Source: Brenneria izadpanahii
GTDB lineage: Bacteria; Pseudomonadota; Gammaproteobacteria; Enterobacterales; Enterobacteriaceae
Assembly: GCF_017569925.1 (NCBI RefSeq)
Contig: NZ_CP050854.1
Coordinates: 1,736,001 to 1,800,000, forward strand
Direction of reading: 5' to 3'
DNA: 64,000 bases
The notes under the pieces were generated by a model. The model was given only the letters and a program-made list of their open reading frames with translations, did no database searches and was not told where the DNA came from. Position numbers and translations under genes: made by a program. This document shows, piece after piece, positions 29,983 through 39,520 of this stretch (positions are counted from its first letter, which is position 1; every line of letters starts with the position of its first letter).

Positions 29983-30936
29983 ATGCGCGCATCCCTTTCT
30001 CGCCGCCAATTGCTGCGCCTCGGCGCCGGATGCGCCGTTTCCGGGGTGCTGGGAGCCGGTGCGCCGATGGTCTATGGCGCGTCAGGCAATCGCCTTGCCC
30101 GCGCTTCAGAACCGTCCGCTATGCCGACCCGCATTATTCCGTCCTCGCGTGAACCGTTGCCGATCGTCGGTCTGGGAACCTATCGCAGCTTCGATTACGG
30201 CCCGGATAGCCCCAATTATGCGCACTTGCCCGCAGTGCTGGATGCGCTGTTTGCCGCCGGAGGCCGGGTTATTGACAGTTCTCCGATGTATGGACTGGCG
30301 GAGCGCACGGTCGGCGAGCTGCTGAGTATGCGGCAGCCCCGACCCAGCGCGTTTCTCGCCACTAAGGTATGGATCGCCGGCCGTGAGGCGGGGATCAGGC
30401 AGATGGATGAATCCTTCCGTCTGTTGCGGACCGATCGCATCGACCTGATGCAGATTCATAATCTGCTGGACTGGCGCACGCATTTGCCGACGCTGCGGGA
30501 GATGAAGGCGTCAGGCCGTATCCGCTACATCGGCGTCACGCACTATACCAGCGCGGCCTATGATGAGTTAGAGAGCGTAATCAAAAGCACCCCGTTGGAT
30601 TTTCTGCAAATCAACTATGCGCTTGACGACCGGGCGGCCGGAGAACGGCTGCTACCGCTGGCGCAGGACCACGGGATCGCGGTGATCTGCAACACGCCTT
30701 TTGGCGGCGGCGGACTGCTGCGCCGTCTCGGTTCGACGCCGTTACCCGTCTGGGCTAAGGACGCCGGCGCCGTATCCTGGGCGCAGTTGGCGTTGAAATT
30801 CATTCTCGCCAATCCGGCCATTACCTGCGTGATACCGGGAACGGGCAACCCGAAATACATGACGGAAAATGCGGCTGCCGCGATGGGGCCGCCGTTGACC
30901 GCGCCGCAGATCCGCGAGCTGATCGCGTCAGTCTGA
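29983..30936 (+). CDS. Tat-exported aldo/keto reductase
   Basis: The 317-residue protein opens with a twin-arginine signal (LSRRQLLRLGAG, then hydrophobic residues to about 30, AYG-type cleavage). An aldo/keto-reductase barrel follows: catalytic Asp/Tyr in VIDSSPMYGLAERTVG, Lys in ATKVWIAG, and QIHNLLDW. Export of a cofactor-bound AKR through Tat is consistent with periplasmic use of a pre-bound nicotinamide cofactor. The start at 29983 has GGGGGTGG upstream and places the Arg pair at residues 7-8; the frame is open further upstream without purpose. An ArsR regulator follows. Confidence 0.85.
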   Translation: MRASLSRRQLLRLGAGCAVSGVLGAGAPMVYGASGNRLARASEPSAMPTRIIPSSREPLPIVGLGTYRSFDYGPDSPNYAHLPAVLDALFAAGGRVIDSSPMYGLAERTVGELLSMRQPRPSAFLATKVWIAGREAGIRQMDESFRLLRTDRIDLMQIHNLLDWRTHLPTLREMKASGRIRYIGVTHYTSAAYDELESVIKSTPLDFLQINYALDDRAAGERLLPLAQDHGIAVICNTPFGGGGLLRRLGSTPLPVWAKDAGAVSWAQLALKFILANPAITCVIPGTGNPKYMTENAAAAMGPPLTAPQIRELIASV

Positions 30937-31072
30937 TCTATTCCGCTATTTCCGTAAGGTCGGGGATCTCCGTGTCACCGGCGATCGGCCGACGTTATCG
31001 ATACGCTGAACGGCTATGGCGGCAATATATAAACTGTTTGACTGTCCGCGTACTAATGGATACATTGCGACG

Positions 31073-31420
31073 ATGATGATAAACCACCCCGAACGCGATC
31101 AAATCCGACTGGAAAATGTGCTGGCGGCGCTGGGCAATTCCCTGCGGCTGACGGTGGTGCGCGTGTTGGCCAACGGCGGCGAGTTCGCATGCAGCGCGGT
31201 GTTGAAGGGGATTCCGAAATCGACGCTGACCCATCACTGGCGCGTGCTGCGCGATAGCGGCGTTATCTGGCAGCGGCCATATGGGCGGGAAAATCTGCTC
31301 TCGCTGCGCCGGGACGATCTGGATGCGCGCTTCCCAGGATTGCTTGATTCGCTGCTGAATGCCGTTCAGCAAGATCCCATCACCGAGGAGTCGACGTCAA
31401 GAAATCTGCCCTCTGCCTGA
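31073..31420 (+). CDS. ArsR-family winged-helix regulator
   Basis: The protein is 115 residues from ATG 31073 (134 from ATG 31016, which cannot be excluded). The winged helix covers most of it: RLENVLAALGNSLRLTVVRV, then KSTLTHHWRVLRDSGVI as recognition helix and wing. No metal-binding CxC motif is visible in helix 3, so it is not an obvious arsenic/metal sensor. It lies 136 bp behind the aldo/keto reductase and upstream of argC on the same strand; the target is unknown. Confidence 0.75.
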   Translation: MMINHPERDQIRLENVLAALGNSLRLTVVRVLANGGEFACSAVLKGIPKSTLTHHWRVLRDSGVIWQRPYGRENLLSLRRDDLDARFPGLLDSLLNAVQQDPITEESTSRNLPSA

Positions 31421-31626
31421 ATGTTGACGCCATTTTTCGATTAATTCCCCCCCTTGTTCCTCTTCTTTCCGCGTCGGCGATATCAAGATATTGGCTGATG
31501 GAATAAATCGCACAATTCGGTCCGATTTATCTTCAAATAGTATATTATTCGTCAAATCCGTTTATACCCCGCGCCCTGAGCGGCGACGGGATATATAGCT
31601 TTTTATCCAATCAGAAAGACAGGTCT

Positions 31627-32565
31627 ATGAGCGACAAATATCGTGTATTTATTGACGGTCAGGCGGGCACTACCGGGTTGCAGATACAGCAACGCCTGGT
31701 CAACCACCCTCATATCGAACTCCTTTGCATAGAAGAGGCCAGACGTAAACAGGCTGACGCTCGTCAGGAGATGATGTCCACCGCCGATATCACTATTTTG
31801 TGTTTGCCGGATGCTGCCGCGCGTGAAGCGGTTACGCTCGCCGATGCCGTTGGCGCACGCATATTGGATGCCAGCTCGGCGCATCGTACTGAACCGGGCT
31901 GGGTTTACGGTATGCCGGAGCTGGCTGACGATCAGCGCGAAAAAATCCGTCAGGCCGGCCGCGTCTCCAACCCCGGCTGTTACGCCACCGGTGCGATTAC
32001 GCTGTTGGCGCCGCTGGTGCGCAAAGGCTTAATCGGTGCGGAAACCCCGCTGTCGATTAATGCGATTTCCGGCTATAGCGGCGGCGGCAAAGCGATGATC
32101 GAACGCTACCAGCATGATGCGCCGGGTTACGCCGCCTATGGCCTGGGATTTGATCACAAGCATTTAAAAGAAATGCAAAAATGGAGCGGTCTCTCGGCGC
32201 GGCCGATATTCCAGCCGGCGGTGGGCAATTACGCTCAGGGGATGCTGGTGTTTATCCCGCTGAATACGGGCATGGATGGCGATAGCGTTTACCGCGCGCT
32301 GAATGAATTCTATGACGGCGAACAGTTCATCAAGGTGATGCGCTATAACGCCTTGCCGGAAGAGAGCGCGCCTTATTTGCTGCCGGAAGCGCTGAATAAC
32401 AGCAACATGCTGGAACTGTTTGTTTTTTCTCATCCTGAATATCAACAAACCCTGCTGGTATCGCGGTTGGATAATTTAGGCAAAGGGGCATCGGGCGCAG
32501 CGGTTCAGAACCTGAACATTATGCTGGGGCTGCCGGAAGATATCTGCGTCAATCTGTCTGCCTGA
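31627..32565 (+). CDS. argC: N-acetyl-gamma-glutamyl-phosphate reductase, class 2 (ArgC type)
   Basis: The 312-residue protein has the N-terminal NAD(P)-binding FIDGQAGTTGLQIQ. The catalytic Cys lies in VSNPGCYATG (about 117), and His in GLGFDHKHLKEM. The length fits the short class-2 ArgC. It reduces N-acetyl-glutamyl-phosphate to the semialdehyde in arginine synthesis. Standing alone, away from argB/argE, it may be a second copy serving another acylated amino-acid pathway; the neighbouring M20 amidohydrolase (convergent) is at least compatible with N-acyl chemistry. Confidence 0.87.
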   Translation: MSDKYRVFIDGQAGTTGLQIQQRLVNHPHIELLCIEEARRKQADARQEMMSTADITILCLPDAAAREAVTLADAVGARILDASSAHRTEPGWVYGMPELADDQREKIRQAGRVSNPGCYATGAITLLAPLVRKGLIGAETPLSINAISGYSGGGKAMIERYQHDAPGYAAYGLGFDHKHLKEMQKWSGLSARPIFQPAVGNYAQGMLVFIPLNTGMDGDSVYRALNEFYDGEQFIKVMRYNALPEESAPYLLPEALNNSNMLELFVFSHPEYQQTLLVSRLDNLGKGASGAAVQNLNIMLGLPEDICVNLSA

Positions 32566-32658
32566 TAGGCTATTTGCCAGTCGGATAAGCACCGGGGTGG
32601 TTTGCCGCGCCTGGTGTTATGCCGCAGACTCCGGTTAACCAGAGATGACGGATAGCGG

Positions 32659-33816
32659 TCAGGATTTAGGCAGCAATGTCTCGACCAGCGACGTCCATGA
32701 TTCGACGCCGGGCTTAATCAGTTCGTCATTAAAATCGTAATAGGCGTTATGCAGCGGTTTGGATGGTTTTGCGCCGTCGGAACCCAGCCAGAAATACGCG
32801 CCGGGGCAGCTTTCCAGCATACAGGCGAAATCCTCGGAAGCCATGGACGGATTGATTTGCCAATGCACGTTGGACTCGCCTAATACGCGGCTGAGGGCGT
32901 CACGCGCATTCAGCGCTTCCTGTTCGTGATTCAATGTCACCGGATACCCTGGGTAGTAGGAGATGGCGCCAGTCACGCCGAAAACGCGGGGAAGATCGTT
33001 AACAAATTCATTTATCAATGCCTTAACCTTAACTCTTACGTCGTTCTGTAAACATCGCATGGTTCCGCGCAGCGTCACCTTCTCCGGGATAACGTTAATC
33101 GCTTCTCCGCCGGCAATCTGCGTAATGCTGATAACCGCGGAAGACTGGGGCGACAAGCGGCGGGCGGGGATCGTTTGCAGGGACAGTACCAGTTGGGACG
33201 CGGCGACGATGGGGTCTGCGCCGTTCTCCGGCATTGCGGCATGGCAGCTTTTTCCGGTAAGGACGATTTCAAACGAGTCCAGCGATGCCATCATCACGCC
33301 GCTGCTTAAGCCGGCATGGCCGACCGGTAATCCGGGCCAGTTATGCAGGGCGTAAATGCCGTCCATCGGAAAGCGTTCGAATAATCCATCGGCGACCATC
33401 TTGTAGGCGCCGCCAAGATTCTCTTCGGCCGGTTGAAACACAAAATGCACCGTTCCACTGAAATTGCGGGTTTTGCTTAAGTGCTTGGCGGCGGCGAGTA
33501 AAATCGCGGTATGACCGTCATGGCCGCAGGCATGCATTACGCCCCGGTTGCGGGATTTGTAGCTGATATCGCCGAGCTCGGTAATGGGTAACGCATCCAT
33601 ATCGGCACGCAGTCCGATAGTCGGCCCCTGGCCGTTTTCCAGCGTCGCCACGATGCCCGTGCCGCCCAGGCCGGTATGAATCTGCAGACCAAATGACGCG
33701 AGCAATTCCGCCACGCGTTTAGATGTGGCGTGCTCTTCATACCCTAATTCGGGAACGGCATGAAACTCATGACGCCATGCGGTGGCCTCAGCGATTAAAT
33801 GTTGTGAAACAGGCAT
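32659..33816 (-). CDS. M20-family amidohydrolase (hippurate hydrolase / N-acyl-amino-acid hydrolase type)
   Basis: A 385-residue cytoplasmic dinuclear-metal hydrolase with RRxLHxxPELGxxE-like opening (REFHAVPELGYEEHAT pattern), HACGHDGHTA (metal site) and QPAEENLGG (catalytic Glu and metal Glu), plus the lid dimerisation domain at about 180-300. It cleaves N-acyl or N-aroyl amino acids; the natural substrate is not readable. The start at 33816 has GAGGAAT upstream; the ATG 15 bases earlier lacks a site. It is convergent with argC. Confidence 0.87.
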   Translation of the reverse strand: MPVSQHLIAEATAWRHEFHAVPELGYEEHATSKRVAELLASFGLQIHTGLGGTGIVATLENGQGPTIGLRADMDALPITELGDISYKSRNRGVMHACGHDGHTAILLAAAKHLSKTRNFSGTVHFVFQPAEENLGGAYKMVADGLFERFPMDGIYALHNWPGLPVGHAGLSSGVMMASLDSFEIVLTGKSCHAAMPENGADPIVAASQLVLSLQTIPARRLSPQSSAVISITQIAGGEAINVIPEKVTLRGTMRCLQNDVRVKVKALINEFVNDLPRVFGVTGAISYYPGYPVTLNHEQEALNARDALSRVLGESNVHWQINPSMASEDFACMLESCPGAYFWLGSDGAKPSKPLHNAYYDFNDELIKPGVESWTSLVETLLPKS

Positions 33817-34054
33817 CAGGTTATTCCTCATACAGCGCCATGATTAAAACCAAACAGTGGGCTTTCGGCCGTTTATCTTCCAGATTGTCAACATGATTTT
33901 GGCGGAAGCCGCGGCTAAATCGGAAATGAATTTTTCGAATATCGTATTCCTAACTGATAGGTGCGAAGCCGGCGCATTTCTGATTTTACGCTGCCGGGAA
34001 CGGGCTCGTTGCGCACGGCAAGGGGAGTGAGCGGAATAAAGCGGGGTAATACGC

Positions 34055-34660
34055 TTAGCGAAACAGGGAGTGAATGACCGCGCTCAGAAGATCGCCTGCG
34101 GCGGTCGTACCGTCCAATGCACGATCAACCACTAAGCTACGGGTCAGCGCCATCAGGCATCCCGCCATTTCTTGCGGTGGCGCGGGGGGCGCTTTCCCGG
34201 CTAGCGCAAAGAGATGCTCAAGTAGTTCGGCATAGGATTGACGTTGATCCGCCATCAGCGCGGTGTACTGCTCGCCAAAGGCGGGATTGCGCGCGGCGTG
34301 CAGATGCAGCTCCGTGGCCAGCATGGCTTGTTGGGCGTCCATAGCGAATCCTTTCGCCCAATGTTCGAGCGCGGCCAGCGCCGCGGTAAAGTCTTCCCCG
34401 GCTCCCATGACGGCCTGGCGGACCTGTTCAAGCTTTTGCTCTTTATGCTGGCGCAAAAGATCGATCAGTAATGCTTCCTTGCTTTTGAAATTCGAATAAA
34501 ACGCGCCCTGTGTGTAACCCGCTGCATTAGCGATGTCACGTACTGAAGCCGCGTCGTAGCCTCGTTCTGCCACTTGCTGGCAGGCTGCTGCTATCAGCCG
34601 CTGGCGAGTCTGTTCCTGGCGCGCTTCGCGCGTTAGCCGGGGAGAAGGGGAATGGGTCAT
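34055..34660 (-). CDS. TetR/AcrR-family repressor
   Basis: The 201-residue protein has an N-terminal TetR helix-turn-helix (about 18-62, ASVRDIANAAGYTQGAFYSNFKSKE pattern) and an all-helical ligand domain. It is divergent from an NAD-dependent epimerase gene. The spacer carries a perfect 26-bp palindrome and a second, related 18-bp site next to the repressor start, strongly suggesting autoregulation and control of the divergent gene. Confidence 0.88.
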   Translation of the reverse strand: MTHSPSPRLTREARQEQTRQRLIAAACQQVAERGYDAASVRDIANAAGYTQGAFYSNFKSKEALLIDLLRQHKEQKLEQVRQAVMGAGEDFTAALAALEHWAKGFAMDAQQAMLATELHLHAARNPAFGEQYTALMADQRQSYAELLEHLFALAGKAPPAPPQEMAGCLMALTRSLVVDRALDGTTAAGDLLSAVIHSLFR

Positions 34661-34668
34661 AGAATTAC

Positions 34669-34686
34669 AGATACCAGTTGCTATTT
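34669..34686. promoter_or_regulatory. second TetR-type operator (imperfect)
   Basis: AGATACCAGTTGCTATTT matches the core of the palindrome at 34724-34749 (AGATAGCAATTGCTATCT) at 14 of 18 positions. It lies 8 bp upstream of the repressor start codon, where binding would block the repressor's own transcription. Confidence 0.5.
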
Positions 34687-34723
34687 AAGTTGACGAGGAA
34701 CGTGTTCCAGAATAGCATGGTAC

Positions 34724-34749
34724 TTTCAGATAGCAATTGCTATCTGAAA
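34724..34749. promoter_or_regulatory. perfect 26-bp palindrome, probable TetR operator
   Basis: The sequence from 34724 to 34749 is identical to its reverse complement, centred on CAATTG with flanking GATAG/CTATC arms. It lies in the divergent spacer between the TetR gene and the epimerase gene, about 120 bp before the latter. Confidence 0.6.
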
Positions 34750-34866
34750 TGGCGCCGGCTTGCTCTTTTCACCACGTCTTGTTGAGGAGCCCACTATGTA
34801 CCACGCTATCGCCGCCCGGCGGATGCCGCGAGCGTCGTTATCAAATCCAAGAGAGGTTTTTCAACC

Positions 34867-35911
34867 ATGAAACTGCATACAGCCTTCGTCACCGGCGCGA
34901 CAGGACTGCTGGGTAATAATTTGGTGCGTGAACTGGCCGAGCGCGGTGTTCGCGTTCGTGCGCTGGCGCGTTCGCCGGAAAAGGCCCGCCGGCAGTTTGC
35001 CGATTTGCCTCAGGTTGAGATTATCACTGGCGATATGACCAATATTGATGGTTTTGCTCAGATGCTACAGGGCTGTGATGCGGTATTTCATGTCGCGGCC
35101 TATTTCCGTGATAACTATAAAGGCGGTAATCATTGGGATGAGCTCAAACGTATCAACGTTGACGGTACGGCGGCCCTGATCGCTGCGGCCTATCGCGCGG
35201 GTGTCCGGCGCTTCATTCAGACCTCGTCGATTGCGGTTCTCGCTGGTGAACCGGGTCAGGTTATTGATGAAACCTGCGATCGCGCTCTGGATGATGCGGA
35301 CGATTACTATCGCAGCAAGATCCTGGCGGATCGCGCCGTGCGCGATTTTCATGCCGCGCATCCGGATCTACATGTCTGTTTCGTTCTGCCGGGCTGGATG
35401 TGGGGACCCGGCGATATCGGCCCGACTTCATCGGGGCAACTGGTTAACGATATCGTCCGTGGCAAGCTGCCCGGACTGGTGCCGGGCAGCTTTTCCGTCG
35501 TCGATGCCCGCGATGTGGCGCTGGCGCAGATCGCCGCCGCCGAGCAGGGCCGTTCCGGGGAGCGCTATCTGGCTGCCGGGCGGCACATGACCATGAAGCA
35601 ACCTTATTCCGCTGTTGGGGGAAATCGCCGGCGTTAAGACGCCAACGCGCCAACTGCCGTTGCCGCTGCTGTATGGATTGGCATTTATCCAGGAAACCTA
35701 TGCCCGCCTGAGCGGTAAACCGGTGCTGCTGGGTCTGGCAACGGTGCGCCTGATGGTGCGTGAGGCCGATCGGACTCGCTTCGACCCTTCCCGTAGCGAA
35801 CGTGAACTGGGATTGCGCTTCCGGCCTGTCGAGGAAACGCTGTCCGATACCCTGGCGTGGTATCGCGAACACGGCTGGTTTCAGGATGTCGCCGGCGGTT
35901 CCCCGGCTTAA
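34867..35911 (+). pseudogene. NAD-dependent epimerase/dehydratase (extended SDR), frameshifted
   Basis: The N-terminal 245 residues carry the Rossmann motif GATGLLGNNL and the SDR Tyr/Lys pair (DDYYRSK). Then the frame breaks: an apparent extra C in the CC at 35602-35603 leads to an early stop at 35635-35637. Removing one base restores KQLIPLLGEIAGVKT and a further 95 residues to 35911, giving a full-length protein of about 347 residues. It could be a real null allele or a sequencing error; the coding quality on both sides is otherwise good. It is controlled, by position, by the divergent TetR protein. Confidence 0.8.
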
Positions 35912-36025
35912 ACTTTCTGTCGGCGGGCGGCCGCGCCCATTAGCGGGCCGTCACGGCCATATATCCAATAGATTTCGAGGTGCGGGCCTGAAAATAATGA
36001 GTCTATTCTCAGGCCGGAGGCGGTG

Positions 36026-37027
36026 TTAAATCCGGTTTGCTATTTTGGCGGCAAATCTGATGTTTTCAAAATCAATATCCTTCGGCACGCTGCAATCCGC
36101 GCCCAATAGCAAACCTGCCTTGCCATTATGAGCAATAATGTCACAAGTCTGTTTTTCAATTTCATCGGCGACGCCTTTATACAAGGCGCCTTGGGTTGTA
36201 TTGTCAAAACCGCCCAGGAGCGCTTTGCCAGGAAATATTTTCTTGCCTTCTTCCAGCGTAACTTTTTCGACAAAGGTCGCCCAGTTTACCGCTTTAACCG
36301 GGTAGTGGGAGAAATGGCGCAAATCATTTACGCGTCCTTCGAAACCACAAATATGCAGCACATTAGAATCGCTTAAGCTATTAGCCGCATTTAACACTCG
36401 TAATTGACTTGGCTCGATATATTTACGGTAATTTTCTTCACTGAAGGTTGGGCTCTGTACGCTTTGCACACAGAGATATATTCCATCAATTTTTGCTTCC
36501 TGGATGAGTTTTTCCACTAATATGACAATATCATCTGCTATTTTCTCTAAAGCCAATGAGAATAAATAGGGATCTTCTTCAACGAGGCGAGGGAATTTGT
36601 TTCTGTCTTCATCGACCATATCGAATTTTAGCCGAAAATAATATGCAGGGGCGAAGATGTTATATATTGAAGCTATTTCCCCCTGATACGAGGATACGAT
36701 TTCCTTTACCGCGGCGACTTGTTTTGTTATCCATTCGTTATCTTTCCCTATCGACGCTATCTTTTTTAAATCCTGAACGCTATTGATTTCCGTATTAAGA
36801 ACGGAAGGATGAATAAGAAACGCATCGCTCATTATTTTAGTAAAATCGGGGTGGCTGTTTTTATAAAATTTTTGCTGTGCAATAACACTTTTTTTGATTA
36901 TCTCATCATCTTTATAGCCATAAAGTTGCTCATCACTATTTAAGAAGTGATGCCAGATGCTGGCCAGCACCGTTTTGTTTTTACATTCTAATGAATCAAA
37001 GAAAATCTGCCGTTTGTTTATCGCCAT
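36026..37027 (-). CDS. uroporphyrinogen decarboxylase-fold protein, methyltransferase-like
   Basis: The 333-residue URO-D family TIM barrel carries His225-x-Cys227 (VLHICGFEG) and Cys312 (LLGADCSVPKD). That is the His-x-Cys...Cys zinc triad of corrinoid/thiol methyltransferases such as MtbA and of MetE-like enzymes, not a feature of true HemE. A thiol or corrinoid methyl transfer is therefore more likely than porphyrin decarboxylation. It is AT-rich, divergent from an amino-acid ABC operon (293-bp spacer), and lacks any nearby corrinoid protein. The start at 37027 follows AAAAGGCGAT. Confidence 0.75.
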   Translation of the reverse strand: MAINKRQIFFDSLECKNKTVLASIWHHFLNSDEQLYGYKDDEIIKKSVIAQQKFYKNSHPDFTKIMSDAFLIHPSVLNTEINSVQDLKKIASIGKDNEWITKQVAAVKEIVSSYQGEIASIYNIFAPAYYFRLKFDMVDEDRNKFPRLVEEDPYLFSLALEKIADDIVILVEKLIQEAKIDGIYLCVQSVQSPTFSEENYRKYIEPSQLRVLNAANSLSDSNVLHICGFEGRVNDLRHFSHYPVKAVNWATFVEKVTLEEGKKIFPGKALLGGFDNTTQGALYKGVADEIEKQTCDIIAHNGKAGLLLGADCSVPKDIDFENIRFAAKIANRI

Positions 37028-37320
37028 TACAATATCGCCTTTTGATAACATGGGTAAATAAAAACTATTTACATAATTCGCTATTCATTTCCTAATTTCA
37101 ATAGCATAACATATACTCTTATATTATTTTGGAAACTATAGATATTCGGTAATATTATATGGTAATAATGGTTGGCAATGTTAGTATCCGAAAACGGAGG
37201 TTGCTATATGTATCATTTTGAATTACTAGGGTAGAACATCAACGAAACGTTTTGTTCACATTATGAAAAAGACATTGTTACCGATTAATGGCGACTTCAT
37301 TAGTAGCATAGGAAATATTA

Positions 37321-38061
37321 ATGATAAGGTTAGAAAATATTCATAAGCGTTTTGATGATGAAGAAGTATTGAAAGGCGCATCAATAGATATCAAGAAAGG
37401 TCAGGTGGTTTGCCTTATCGGACCAAGCGGCTCGGGTAAAACAACATTATTAAGATGCATAAATTTCCTGGAAAGAGCTGATAAAGGTCGTATTACCATT
37501 GGTTCAGTCTCCGTGGACTGTGAAAAAGCAAGTAAAAAAGATATCGAAAATATCCGTGCGAAAACCGCGATGGTATTCCAGTCATACAATTTGTTTAATA
37601 ACAAAACCGCATTAGAGAATGTTATGGAAGGGCTGGTTTACGCTAAAGGAATAGCCAAAAAAGAAGCCAAAGAAATTGCCGAAAATTTGCTGCGTAAAGT
37701 AGGGCTGGCCCATAAACAAGATACTTACCCCAGTAAATTATCCGGCGGCCAGAAACAGCGCGTCGGCATAGCCAGAGCCCTGGCGATGAATCCCGATGTC
37801 CTCCTTTTGGATGAGCCTACCTCAGCCCTGGACCCGGAAATTGTCGGCGAAATATTAAAGCTGATTAAGGAAATTGCTCAGGAAGGGCAAACCATGATTA
37901 TCGTCACGCATGAAATGAGTTTTGCTAATGAGGTTGCTTCAAATGTGATCTTTATGGAAAAAGGGTTGATCGTTGAAGAGAACGTTCCTGGTGAAATATT
38001 CAGTAATCCTAAAGAAAGCAGGACGAAAGAGTTTTTGGAACGCATTAACTTCACGATATAA
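37321..38061 (+). CDS. polar amino-acid ABC transporter ATP-binding protein
   Basis: The 246-residue ATPase of the HisP/GlnQ family carries Walker [11 protein letters not shown]-loop FQSYNLF, signature LSGGQKQR, Walker [15 protein letters not shown] and the switch His in VTHEMS. It is the first gene of a four-gene importer operon. AGGAAAT lies before the ATG. Neighbouring permeases and a lipoprotein binding protein complete the system. By family, the likely cargo is a polar amino acid or cystine-like compound. Confidence 0.92.
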   Translation: MIRLENIHKRFDDEEVLKGASIDIKKGQVVCLIGPSGSGKTTLLRCINFLERADKGRITIGSVSVDCEKASKKDIENIRAKTAMVFQSYNLFNNKTALENVMEGLVYAKGIAKKEAKEIAENLLRKVGLAHKQDTYPSKLSGGQKQRVGIARALAMNPDVLLLDEPTSALDPEIVGEILKLIKEIAQEGQTMIIVTHEMSFANEVASNVIFMEKGLIVEENVPGEIFSNPKESRTKEFLERINFTI

Positions 38062-38084
38062 ACCGGTGACATGAGACTATTATA

Positions 38085-38780
38085 ATGGAAAGTAAATTTA
38101 TTGACACATCTCAAATTATTGAAATTTTTCCTAAGCTATTAGAAAATTTATCAGTAACCTTATACATTTCTATCACTTCGCTGGTCTTCGGTTTATTACT
38201 TGGCCTGTTGTTGACCATGATGCAAGGAAGTAAACGCCTTTTGCTAAAGGCAACGGCATCAATTTATATTGATGTAATGCGGAGTACGCCGTTACTACTA
38301 TTAATCTTTCTGGTTTTTTTCGGTTCAAAGGTTCTTTTGAGTCAATTGGGCATCAGCCAAAGATTATTTAGTGATAGTTTTTTTGCAATCCTGGCTATCA
38401 CTTTAGGAATGAGCGCCTATTTTTCTGAAATGATGCGCTCGGCCTATAACTCCGTTGATAAAGGGCAGCTTGAGGCGATAAATAGTCTGGCTATTCCCGT
38501 TTTTGGCGGATTCATCCGCATCATTTTGCCCCAGGCCACGATCATCGCCATTCCTAATCTGGGAAATTTAATGATTAATATTGTTAAACTGACCTCGTTA
38601 GTCAGTTTGATTGGTATTGTAGACGTGTTTGGCCGCGCTAAAAAAATCTCAAACAGTAATTATGGAGTAAACCAGCTAGAGGCGTTTATTTGCGTCATTA
38701 TTATTTACTGGTTAATTAATGTGCTAATTGATGTTGCCATGAAGTTCTTAGAAAAGAAATATCGCTATCTATTAGATTAA
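38085..38780 (+). CDS. amino-acid ABC transporter permease (HisM/GlnP family), first
   Basis: The 231-residue inner-membrane protein has about five hydrophobic segments. It carries the polar amino-acid permease pattern: MRSTPLLLLIFLVFFG, ITLGMSAYFSEMMRSAYNSV, and the EAA loop QLEAINSLAIPVFGGFIRI before ILPQAT. It sits 23 bp behind the ATPase gene and 12 bp before the second permease, with which it should form a heterodimer. Confidence 0.9.
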   Translation: MESKFIDTSQIIEIFPKLLENLSVTLYISITSLVFGLLLGLLLTMMQGSKRLLLKATASIYIDVMRSTPLLLLIFLVFFGSKVLLSQLGISQRLFSDSFFAILAITLGMSAYFSEMMRSAYNSVDKGQLEAINSLAIPVFGGFIRIILPQATIIAIPNLGNLMINIVKLTSLVSLIGIVDVFGRAKKISNSNYGVNQLEAFICVIIIYWLINVLIDVAMKFLEKKYRYLLD

Positions 38781-38792
38781 AAGGTATATATT

Positions 38793-39485
38793 GTGTTCAG
38801 CTTAGATTTCTTCATTGTTAACTTTCCAGTCGTTTTACAAGCTGTTCCGTTGACATTAGGCATTGCTTTAGCATCAGTTATATTATCGACTCTGTTCGGG
38901 TTCATTCTGGCTGTCATAAAAATAAGACGCACACCGGTACTTTATCCTATATCGTCTATATTCATGTCGTTTAGCCGTTCTGTGCCAAACCTGGCTGTTC
39001 TCTACTTTTTATATTTTGCTTTTCCTTATTTTGTCGGCGCATTAAGAGGGGATTACTCCATTGCGTTGGGCGCTAATAAATTAAACCCTAATCTGGTGGC
39101 GATAATAACCTTTACCATTACGTTTAGCGTCTATTTTGCCGAGGTTTTTCGCTCTGCGTATTATTCCGTCGATAAAGGGCAGTTTGAGGCGGCATGGTCG
39201 ATTGGTTTGCCGACCTGGACCTATTTACGGCGAATTATTTTTCCTCAGGCCACAATCCAGGCGTTGCCTAATTATACAAGCGTAGTTATCGATTTAATTA
39301 AAGATACGTCTTTGGTTTATACCATCTCCGTAATGGACATTATGGGGAAAGCGACATTTGTCGCAGCCAGAGGATTTCACTATATTGATGCCTATCTTAT
39401 TGCATTTGTGATTTACTTGATTATTTGCTTCACCATCTCAAAATCATTGCGTTGTTTAGAAGTTAAACTGAGTTGTTACAAATGA
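38793..39485 (+). CDS. amino-acid ABC transporter permease, second
   Basis: A 230-residue partner permease starting at GTG, with AAAAGG nine bases upstream. It has the pattern SFSRSVPNLAVLYFLYF, SVYFAEVFRSAYYSVDKGQ, and an EAA loop with QFEAAWSIGLPTWTYLRRI. Short and hydrophobic, as usual in HisQM-type systems. The 3' end runs up to the binding-protein gene. Confidence 0.9.
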   Translation: MFSLDFFIVNFPVVLQAVPLTLGIALASVILSTLFGFILAVIKIRRTPVLYPISSIFMSFSRSVPNLAVLYFLYFAFPYFVGALRGDYSIALGANKLNPNLVAIITFTITFSVYFAEVFRSAYYSVDKGQFEAAWSIGLPTWTYLRRIIFPQATIQALPNYTSVVIDLIKDTSLVYTISVMDIMGKATFVAARGFHYIDAYLIAFVIYLIICFTISKSLRCLEVKLSCYK

Positions 39486-39520
39486 GAAATTATAATTTAT
39501 CACAGGAGTTAGTTAATATT

